Below, piece after piece: positions 1 to 6,934 of a DNA stretch of 6,934 bases. A model generated the notes under the pieces. It was not told the DNA's origin. It saw only the letters and a list, made by a program, of their open reading frames with translations, and searched no databases. The position numbers and the translations under genes were made by a program. Source of the DNA: Acidobacteriota bacterium (lineage in GTDB: Bacteria; Acidobacteriota; Terriglobia; Terriglobales; Acidobacteriaceae); NCBI GenBank assembly GCA_021799945.1, contig JAJYZK010000172.1:1-6934 (forward strand), read 5' to 3'. How positions within the stretch are numbered: the stretch's first letter is position 1; every line of letters starts with the position of its first letter.

Positions 1-894
1 CTTCTGCGTCAGGGCCAGCAGGGCTCCGTAAAGAATGCCGGCGACGGCCAGCGCGATCATCCAGGGAGCGGCCTGGCGGGCCTGAGCCGGGAAGAGTTCG
101 AGATGGAAGCGAATCAGCGAGTAGAGGCCGAGCTTGCCGGCGATCACCATGCCCATGGCGGTGGGCGCCTCGCTGAAGGCGTCGCTCAGCCAGCCATGCA
201 GCGGAAAGACCGGAACCTTGACCGCGAAGGCGGCCAGAAAGGCCAGCGAGACCCAGAACAGCGTCTCCGGCGGAAACAGGTAGGAGTCGTGGAGCAGCGC
301 CGCCCGCAACTGAAAGAAGTCGAAGGTCGCCGTCTTGCTGTAAAGCCAGAGGATGCCGACCAGCAGCAGCGCCGAAGGAACAAAGGCGTAGACAAAAAAC
401 TTCAGCGCGGCCTGCGGTCCGCGGCCCCGGCCAAAGGCGGCAATGAGGATCGCCATGGGGATCAGCGACAGCTCCCAGAAGGCGTAATAGAGGAACAGAT
501 CGAGGGCGACAAAGACCCCGATCATCGCCGTCTGCTGGAGCAGGAAGTAGCAATAGAACTCTTTGGCGCGCTCCCGGATCGCGCTCCAGGAGGCCAGCAC
601 GGCGACGGGAGCGAGAAAAGCGGTCAGCACCACCAGCCACATGGAGAGGCCGTCCACGCCCAGGCGGTAGTGGATGCGAGGACTCGCGATCCAGGGCCGG
701 TTTTCCTGGAATTGAAAGCCGCCCCGGCTGTAGGAGTAATGCGCCGGCAGGTGGAGCGAGAGGATAAAGGTGGCCAGGGAAACCAGCAGAGCGAACCACT
801 GGATGGATCGGCCCCGGCGCGGAAGCAGAGCCACCACCACAGCGCCGGCCGCGGGCAGAAAGGTGATCGCCGTCAGTATGGAACGATTCAGCAC
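1..894 (-). CDS. nuoM: NADH-quinone oxidoreductase subunit M (3' end beyond window)
   Basis: Antiporter-like proton-pumping subunit of the complex I membrane arm. 298 residues are visible of the roughly 500 usual for the family; the frame runs open off the left edge. The product starts VLNRSILTAITFLPAAG and is hydrophobic, with about nine predicted membrane segments in the visible part. Pumping residues can be placed: Glu141 in FWELSLIP (E. coli Glu144), Lys226 in AAFAVKVPVFPLHGW (E. coli Lys234) and Lys254 in VIAGKLGLY (probable E. coli Lys265). The start is GTG at 894, chosen because an in-frame TAA lies at 915-913, no ATG intervenes, and AAGGAAG sits 8 nt upstream. Odd: the usual WLPDAH is WLSDAF, and the TM7-TM8 region is three residues shorter than in E. 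coli. It follows nuoL after 33 nt. NuoM is preferred over NuoN because of the WEL and PLHGW signatures and its place after nuoL. Confidence 0.95.
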   Translation of the reverse strand, partial: MLNRSILTAITFLPAAGAVVVALLPRRGRSIQWFALLVSLATFILSLHLPAHYSYSRGGFQFQENRPWIASPRIHYRLGVDGLSMWLVVLTAFLAPVAVLASWSAIRERAKEFYCYFLLQQTAMIGVFVALDLFLYYAFWELSLIPMAILIAAFGRGRGPQAALKFFVYAFVPSALLLVGILWLYSKTATFDFFQLRAALLHDSYLFPPETLFWVSLAFLAAFAVKVPVFPLHGWLSDAFSEAPTAMGMVIAGKLGLYSLIRFHLELFPAQARQAAPWMIALAVAGILYGALLALTQK

Positions 895-902
895 CGGTGC
901 TT

Positions 903-909
903 CTTCCTT
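903..909 (-). promoter_or_regulatory. Ribosome binding site of nuoM
   Basis: AAGGAAG on the minus strand lies 8 nt before the GTG codon at 894. It decides the nuoM start: the frame is closed upstream by TAA at 915-913 and has no ATG in between. Confidence 0.65.
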
Positions 910-918
910 TACTTACTC

Positions 919-926
919 AAAAAAAA
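919..926 (-). other. T8 tract between nuoL and nuoM
   Basis: Eight consecutive T residues on the transcribed-sense strand begin two bases after the nuoL stop codon (TAG, then A, then T8). The nearest stem is a 4-bp CGGC/GCCG hairpin at 949-939 inside the nuoL end, 12 nt before the tract. That is too short and too far away for a normal intrinsic terminator, so I do not call one. Confidence 0.4.
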
Positions 927-927
927 T

Positions 928-2936
<2,009 letters not shown>

Positions 2937-2940
<4 letters not shown>

Positions 2941-3242
2941 AGTTTCATCAGGTCGATTCGGTCTACATCGAGAGTGTTGCGCGTCCGGAAGATGGCCAGG
3001 ATGATGGCCAGTCCGACCGCAGCCTCCGCCGCGGCCACCACCATGACGAAAAAGACGAAGATCTGCCCGCCGATCTGGCGCCACATATGGGCGAAGGCGA
3101 CAAAGGTGAGATTCACCGCATTGAGCATCAACTCGATGGCCATGAAGACGCTGATGATGTTCCGCTTGATGAGGAAGGCGCCCACGCCGATGCAGAACAG
3201 GATGGCGCTGAGCGTGAGGTAGTAGGCGATGGGGATGGTCAT
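2937..3242 (-). CDS. nuoK: NADH-quinone oxidoreductase subunit K
   Basis: Small membrane subunit of complex I, related to MnhC/MrpC, that relays charge between the quinone module and the pumps. 101 residues (E. coli 100) with three membrane segments at about 3-23, 28-52 and 60-85. The two conserved buried glutamates are present: Glu37 in [13 protein letters not shown] and Glu73 in [12 protein letters not shown] (E. coli Glu36 and Glu72). The start is ATG at 3242, supported by AAGGAG 7 nt upstream. The gene begins 14 nt after the nuoJ stop and overlaps nuoL by ATGA. Nothing is missing; this is an ordinary full-length copy. Confidence 0.98.
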
Positions 3243-3249
3243 CTCACGG

Positions 3250-3255
3250 CTCCTT
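3250..3255 (-). promoter_or_regulatory. Ribosome binding site of nuoK
   Basis: AAGGAG on the minus strand, 7 nt before the nuoK ATG. It lies in the 14-nt nuoJ-nuoK spacer, immediately after the nuoJ stop. This is the strongest Shine-Dalgarno match in the window. Confidence 0.75.
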
Positions 3256-3256
3256 G

Positions 3257-3751
3257 TCAGTGCTCCTTGCCGGCCAGCGCGATGGCGCCCACAATCGCTA
3301 CGAGAATGAGAACAGAGGTAACTTCAAAGGGCAACAGCAGGTCGCGGAAGAGCACCCGGCTGAGGGCGCCGGTGGAGACCTCATAATCGCCGAGCCGCGC
3401 CTTCGCTGCCGGACCGTTTTGCGAAAGAAAGAGGAAGGCCAGCAGCCCGGCGATGGCGGCGATGCCCGGCATGCCCGCCGCATAGGCGGCGGCGCTGCCA
3501 TGAGTGCGCTCTTCGCTGCCGGCGTTCAACAGCATGATGACGAAGGTGAACAGCACCATGATGGCGCCGGAGTAGACGATGACCTGGGCCGCGGCCAGGA
3601 ACTCCGCCCCCAGCAGCAGGTAGAGGACAGCCAGGGATGTCATCACCACGATCAGCGAGAGCGCGCAGTCGATGGGGTGACGCCGGAACAACAGGTTGAG
3701 GGCTCCGCCGATGCAGAGCAAACCGAAGACGATGAAGAGCGCCAGATACAT
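3257..3751 (-). CDS. nuoJ: NADH-quinone oxidoreductase subunit J
   Basis: Membrane subunit of complex I next to NuoH and NuoK; its TM3 carries the pi-bulge that changes during turnover. 164 residues (E. coli 184) with five membrane segments at about 1-21, 28-47, 52-77, 94-110 and 139-160. The signature [21 protein letters not shown] is at 56-76, followed by a polar loop and the C-terminal [20 protein letters not shown] take the ATG at 3751 ([10 protein letters not shown]) because it matches the family N-terminus. A GTG five codons upstream at 3766 is in frame and cannot be excluded. A weak GGTGA lies 11 nt before the ATG. The gene is preceded by a 179-nt gap in place of nuoI and followed closely by nuoK. 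Confidence 0.96.
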   Translation of the reverse strand: MYLALFIVFGLLCIGGALNLLFRRHPIDCALSLIVVMTSLAVLYLLLGAEFLAAAQVIVYSGAIMVLFTFVIMLLNAGSEERTHGSAAAYAAGMPGIAAIAGLLAFLFLSQNGPAAKARLGDYEVSTGALSRVLFRDLLLPFEVTSVLILVAIVGAIALAGKEH

Positions 3752-3774
3752 GTTCGTTACGATCACCGGTCAAA

Positions 3775-3809
3775 CAGAACGCAAATCGGAGCGCAGAACG
3801 CAAATCGGA
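3775..3809. repeat. Tandem direct repeat, two copies of 16 bp
   Basis: CAGAACGCAAATCGGA occurs at 3775-3790 and again, identically, at 3794-3809, separated by GCG (period 19 bp). It lies in the nuoH-nuoJ gap, 24 bp upstream of the nuoJ start. Function unknown; it could be a duplication scar or a pair of protein binding sites. Confidence 0.85.
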
Positions 3810-3839
3810 ACGCCGGACGAGCGTCAGTCGCACGTTCCG
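3806..3839. repeat. Inverted repeat, 7-bp arms
   Basis: CGGAACG at 3806-3812 and CGTTCCG at 3833-3839 are perfect inverted copies around a 20-nt loop. The left arm shares its first bases with the end of the second direct-repeat copy. A further short palindrome, GGCGC (3839-3843) with GCGCC (3850-3854), follows. In the transcript these could form small hairpins between nuoH and nuoJ. No T-tract follows, so a Rho-independent terminator is unlikely. Confidence 0.5.
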
Positions 3840-3930
3840 GCGCGGGACTGCGCCACCAGGAAAAACCAAGCGGGAAGGCCGCACATTCCCGAATCTAAAT
3901 TGTAGACCAACTGCTTTTCCCCGCGGCCGG

Positions 3931-4980
3931 CTATGCCGTTCTGAGCGCGAGCCAGAGGCTGGTTGCAAGAATGTTGGCGATGGCCACCGGCAGCAAAAAC
4001 TTCCAGCCGAAGCCCATGAGCTGGTCGTAGCGGAATCGAGGCAGCGTGCCCCGCACCCAGACGTAGAGAAAGAGGAAGCAGAAGACCTTCAGCACAAACC
4101 AGAAGACCGGAAGAAACGCCTGCACGACGATTCCGCCGAAGGCCGGAAGCAGGGAGCCGAAGGGGCTGGTCCATCCCCCGAAGAACAGCAGGGTGGCCAC
4201 GCAGCCCACCATTATCATGTTGCCGTACTCGGCCATGAAGAACATGGCGAACTTCATGGAGCTGTATTCCGTGTGGTAGCCCGCGGTCAGCTCGCTCTCC
4301 GCCTCCGGCAGATCGAAGGGCGTGCGGTTGGTTTCGGCAAAGGCGGCGATCAGGTAAACAAAGAAGGCCACAATCTGAAAGCCGCCGAACACGTTCCACG
4401 AAAGGAGGCCGTGGGCGGCCTGCGAATCGACGATGCTGCGAAGGTTGAGAGACCCGGCGCGCAGCACCACGCCCACCAGCGAAAGGCCCAGAGCCAGTTC
4501 GTAGCTGATCACTTGGGCGCTGGCCCGCAGCGCGCCCAGCAGCGAATATTTGTTGTTGGAGGACCAGCCGGCGAGCGCAATTCCATAGACGCCGACCGAG
4601 GTGACGGAGAGAATCACCAGCAGCCCGATATTGACATCGGCGATCTGGAACATATCGACGCCATGCCACGCGATGCGCGCTCCGTACGGAACGACGGCGA
4701 TGGAGATGAGCGCGCAGGAGAGGGCGATGATGGGGGCCAGGATGTAGAGCGGCCGGTACACCCCGGTGGGCAGCAGATCCTCCTTGAGGAAGAGCTTCGC
4801 GCCATCGGCCAGCGGCTGGAGCAGACCGGAGGGACCCACGCGGCTGGGGCCCCAGCGATTCTGGATGCGTCCCACCAGTTTGCGCTCCAGCAGCACCGTA
4901 TAGGCGACGGCCGAGAGAAAGACGACCAGCACGACCGCAATTTTCAGCACGCTCAGCAGAAGAAACACCAGCAGGTTCAC
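3931..4980 (-). CDS. nuoH: NADH-quinone oxidoreductase subunit H
   Basis: Membrane subunit that anchors the peripheral arm and forms much of the quinone access chamber. 349 residues (E. coli 325), with about eight membrane segments. Family signatures are intact: LERKLVGRIQNRWGPSRVG (31-49), GWSSNNKYSLLGALRASAQ (138-156), ISYELALGLSLVGVV (158-172), the acidic quinone-cavity loop with AETNRTPFDLPEAESEL (215-231) and GYHTEYSSMKFAMFFMAEY (234-252), and LPRFRYDQLMGFGWK (313-327). The start is GTG at 4980: an in-frame TGA at 4986-4984 excludes anything further upstream, and MNLLVFLLLSVLKIAVVL matches the first helix of the family. The Shine-Dalgarno AAAGGAA is rather far away (14 nt). It lies 52 nt after nuoG; the next gene is nuoJ and not nuoI. 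Confidence 0.98.
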   Translation of the reverse strand: MNLLVFLLLSVLKIAVVLVVFLSAVAYTVLLERKLVGRIQNRWGPSRVGPSGLLQPLADGAKLFLKEDLLPTGVYRPLYILAPIIALSCALISIAVVPYGARIAWHGVDMFQIADVNIGLLVILSVTSVGVYGIALAGWSSNNKYSLLGALRASAQVISYELALGLSLVGVVLRAGSLNLRSIVDSQAAHGLLSWNVFGGFQIVAFFVYLIAAFAETNRTPFDLPEAESELTAGYHTEYSSMKFAMFFMAEYGNMIMVGCVATLLFFGGWTSPFGSLLPAFGGIVVQAFLPVFWFVLKVFCFLFLYVWVRGTLPRFRYDQLMGFGWKFLLPVAIANILATSLWLALRTA

Positions 4981-4994
4981 GCGTCAGTACCGCA

Positions 4995-5001
4995 TTCCTT
5001 T
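4995..5001 (-). promoter_or_regulatory. Probable ribosome binding site of nuoH
   Basis: AAAGGAA on the minus strand, in the 52-nt nuoG-nuoH spacer. Its 14-nt distance from the GTG at 4980 is longer than usual. The in-frame stop at 4986-4984 rules out a closer upstream start, so initiation here is probably modest in strength. Confidence 0.45.
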
Positions 5002-5032
5002 CTTCCGGCGCAGATCCGGAGTTTGACCGCGG

Positions 5033-6934
5033 CTAATCCGCCGCCGTTTCAGCGGGCTGGCGCGATTCCATCACGGAATGGAGCATCGGGCTGTAGCGGC
5101 CGAGGGCGCCGGAGGTGAACAAGGTATTCGAAGCCGGAACCACCAGGTCGCGCCCCGCGTTGACGGAGGCGTCTGCGCCCGGAACGGCGATTTGCACGAG
5201 CGGAGGCTGCAAAGCAACGTCGTCGCCGGCCATCAGAGAAAGCCGGGGAGCCTGGTAGCCGCTCACCAGGCGCTGAATCTCGTCCAGGACGGCGAAGGGA
5301 TCGAAGGGGCTCAGGCGCGGCTCAAGATTGTTGGCCGCCAGCCAGACTGCATGGCGGTCCGCCTCCCCGGATTGCACGCCCCGGCTCTGCCCGAGATCGG
5401 CGCGCACGCCATGGCCGAAGGGAACCAGCCGCCGGGGATCGGCGCCCATTTTGGCCGCGATGCGGACGATCAATTCGAAGTCGCTGCGCACTCCGGCGCG
5501 GTCTCCCGCCTTTTTCACCAGTTGCAGGTCGCCGCAGGTGTTGGTCGCCGTGCCGGTCTTTTCATAGAGGTTGGCCGCCGGCAGCACCAGATCGGCCATT
5601 TGCGCGGTTTCGGTCAGGAACATGTCCTGCACGATGAGGAAGACTTGGCGGATCCCGGCCGCAGCCTGCGGATATCGCGCCAGCGGATTGGCCCCCACCA
5701 CCAGCAGCGCAGCCAGTTCGTTGCGAGCGGCGGCGTCGAGCATGGCGGGCAGATCCATGCCGGGGGTGCGGGGCAGCGCGCCGCCATACTCCTCGGCGAA
5801 GTCTCCCGGCTCGCTCACCGGCCGATAGCCGGGAAGCAGATCCGGAAGCAGCCCCATATCCGCGGCGCCGCGGGAGTTGGCGTAGTCTCCCAGGCAGATG
5901 AATCGGGAGTCCGGCAGCCCAACGCCGAGCCGCACCAGGGCGTCGATTGAGGCCCCGCGAAACTCGGAGCCGAAGACGATCAGCAGCTTCTGTTCCGCCC
6001 GCACCGCATCGCGGAAGCGCAGGGCCGAGTCCTGCCGGTCGCCGCCGAGGCCCAGAGCGGCGTCGTCGCCCGCGAGAAAGCGGACGGCCTCCGCATAGCC
6101 GGGCTCGCCGCCGGGGAGGGGAAGAATCGCCGCCGCCTGCCGCTCCAGCTTGATGCTCCGGTGGTTGGCGATATAAAGCCGGGCCTGGTGCAGCCGCACA
6201 TTGGTGCGCAGGTTCCAGGCCAGCAGCGGATGCTGTTCCGTGGGGTCGTTGCCCAGCAGCAGGATCGCCGGCGCGGAGGCCGTATCGCGCATGGATGCGG
6301 CGCGCCCGCCGTGCGCCGCAAGGGCGCGGACAAACCCGGGATAGTCCGCGGTGCGGCGATGGTCGATGTTGTTGGTGCCCAGGACGCTGCGGGCAAACTT
6401 CTGCAGCAGGTAATTTTCCTCGTTGGTGGTGCGATTGGAGCCGATGACCCCGATGGCCGCTCCGCCGCGGCTGTCGCGAATCTCGCGCAGCCTGGCGCCG
6501 GCGTGCTCCAGCGCCTGTTCCCAGCTCACCTCCGCCAGCCGCCCGTCCGGCTGCCGCATCAGCGGCTTGGAGAGCCGCGCCTCGTGGTTGGCGAAGTCGA
6601 AGGCGTAGCGCCCCTTGATACAGAGAAAATCGCCGTTGATCCCGCTCTTATCCCGGTTGTCGCCGCGGAGGATGGTCGCCCCCTCATCCACGCTGCGCAC
6701 GCCCAGCGTGGTTTTGCAGCCGTCGCCGCAGTGGGCGCAGACCGTGCCCACATGGTTCATCTCCCAGGGACGCGTCTTATAGCGGTAGGTCCCCGAGGTG
6801 AGCGCGCCCACCGGGCAGATGTCGATGCACATGCCGCATTCTTCGCAGTCCAGATGGTCCTGGCCATTGGGGGTGATGTTGCTGTTCACCCCGCGCTTCT
6901 GCACGCCCAGAGCCCACACGTCCATACCCTCGCC
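5033..6934 (-). CDS. nuoG: NADH-quinone oxidoreductase subunit G (5' end beyond window)
   Basis: Large Fe-S subunit of the complex I peripheral arm, carrying electrons from NuoF towards NuoI/NuoB. 633 residues are visible and the frame is open to the right edge. The Met at 6925 is internal: sequence before it stays in frame and the [2Fe-2S] and first [4Fe-4S] domains are not yet encoded. Numbering from that Met: a CxxCxxCxxxCP motif (Cys27, 30, 33, 37); WEMNHVGTVCAHCGDGC with Cys63, 66, 70 and Cys102, the likely N7 ligands at the start of the molybdopterin-oxidoreductase fold; the fold body at about 117-500 with GVIGSNRTTNEENYLLQKFAR (158-178 region), LLLGNDPTEQHPLLAWNLR and LVVGANPLARYP; and a C-terminal part ending TLFTSGALGRYSPML. 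The fold is not expected to bind Mo cofactor in complex I. The complete CxxCxxCxxxCP motif is more than E. coli NuoG has here. A formate dehydrogenase or hydrogenase subunit is less likely given the adjacent nuoH. Confidence 0.95.
   Translation of the reverse strand, partial: GEGMDVWALGVQKRGVNSNITPNGQDHLDCEECGMCIDICPVGALTSGTYRYKTRPWEMNHVGTVCAHCGDGCKTTLGVRSVDEGATILRGDNRDKSGINGDFLCIKGRYAFDFANHEARLSKPLMRQPDGRLAEVSWEQALEHAGARLREIRDSRGGAAIGVIGSNRTTNEENYLLQKFARSVLGTNNIDHRRTADYPGFVRALAAHGGRAASMRDTASAPAILLLGNDPTEQHPLLAWNLRTNVRLHQARLYIANHRSIKLERQAAAILPLPGGEPGYAEAVRFLAGDDAALGLGGDRQDSALRFRDAVRAEQKLLIVFGSEFRGASIDALVRLGVGLPDSRFICLGDYANSRGAADMGLLPDLLPGYRPVSEPGDFAEEYGGALPRTPGMDLPAMLDAAARNELAALLVVGANPLARYPQAAAGIRQVFLIVQDMFLTETAQMADLVLPAANLYEKTGTATNTCGDLQLVKKAGDRAGVRSDFELIVRIAAKMGADPRRLVPFGHGVRADLGQSRGVQSGEADRHAVWLAANNLEPRLSPFDPFAVLDEIQRLVSGYQAPRLSLMAGDDVALQPPLVQIAVPGADASVNAGRDLVVPASNTLFTSGALGRYSPMLHSVMESRQPAETAAD

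Larger units (their letters stand above)
3752..3930. other. Non-coding gap where nuoI would be expected
   Basis: 179 bp between the nuoH stop and the nuoJ start. Most nuo operons have nuoI here, a gene of roughly 500 bp with two CxxCxxCxxxCP motifs. Reading the minus strand, I see no such motif and no convincing gene remnant. The only frame starting with ATG, beginning MCGLPAWFFLVAQ, is 20 codons long without a spaced Shine-Dalgarno. The segment is less G+C-rich near 3890-3905, contains a direct repeat (3775-3809) and an inverted repeat (3806-3839), and shows no clear intrinsic terminator. A TACAAT hexamer near 3900 resembles a -10 box but lacks a matching -35. Confidence 0.7.

Noticed and set aside
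2941..3084. A 48-codon N-terminal extension of NuoL
   Set aside because: It overlaps nuoK out of frame, is rich in Arg, Gly and His, and is not like any NuoL N-terminus. The ATG at 2940 gives the normal first membrane helix.
3838..3900. A 20-codon frame in the nuoH-nuoJ gap, starting MCGLPAWFF
   Set aside because: It is very short, has no properly spaced Shine-Dalgarno, and lacks the cysteine motifs of NuoI.
4273..5118. A 281-codon plus-strand frame across nuoH and the nuoG end
   Set aside because: It is antisense to two clear genes, runs across their boundary, and has no recognisable domain.
6923..6925. The ATG at 6925 as the true start of nuoG
   Set aside because: The frame stays open to the window edge, and the N-terminal [2Fe-2S] and first [4Fe-4S] regions expected in NuoG lie upstream of it.

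Overview
The window is an internal slice of a complex I (NADH:quinone oxidoreductase, NDH-1) operon, and every gene lies on the minus strand. Read in the direction of transcription (right to left), the order is nuoG (5' end cut by the window edge), nuoH, nuoJ, nuoK, nuoL, nuoM (3' end cut by the other edge). The DNA is G+C-rich, so long open frames occur on the opposite strand, but only the minus-strand frames encode recognisable proteins. The organism is a Gram-negative-type bacterium with a 14-subunit-style complex I. The wording of NuoM and NuoG reminds me of Acidobacteriota, but this is an impression from remembered family sequences and not a proof.

Layout: 6934-5033 is the NuoG iron-sulfur/molybdopterin-fold subunit of the peripheral arm. 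5032-4981 is a 52-nt spacer with the nuoH ribosome binding site. 4980-3931 is NuoH, the membrane subunit that forms the quinone-chamber entrance. 3930-3752 is a non-coding gap where nuoI is expected but absent; it holds a 16-bp direct repeat and an inverted repeat. 3751-3257 is NuoJ, 3242-2937 NuoK, 2940-928 NuoL and 894-1 NuoM. nuoK and nuoL overlap by ATGA, while nuoJ-nuoK and nuoL-nuoM are separated by 14 and 33 nt. These spacings indicate one co-transcribed unit.

How they work together: electrons from NADH pass along Fe-S clusters in the peripheral arm (including those in NuoG) to quinone bound at the NuoB/D/H junction. The conformational and electrostatic signal then travels through NuoH, J and K to the antiporter-like pumps NuoM and NuoL, which move protons. 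NuoI normally carries clusters N6a and N6b between NuoG and NuoB, so its gene must lie elsewhere if this complex is a complete NADH-linked enzyme.

The points most worth a second look are: (1) the missing nuoI and the repeat-bearing gap in its place; (2) a complete extra CxxCxxCxxxCP ferredoxin motif in NuoG, which resembles the paired-cluster domain of [FeFe]-hydrogenases and is not present in the E. coli and Thermus subunits; (3) a divergent NuoM whose TM8 lysine sits three residues closer to TM7 than in E. coli. I see no mobile element, CRISPR array, RNA gene or evidently novel defence or biosynthetic system.
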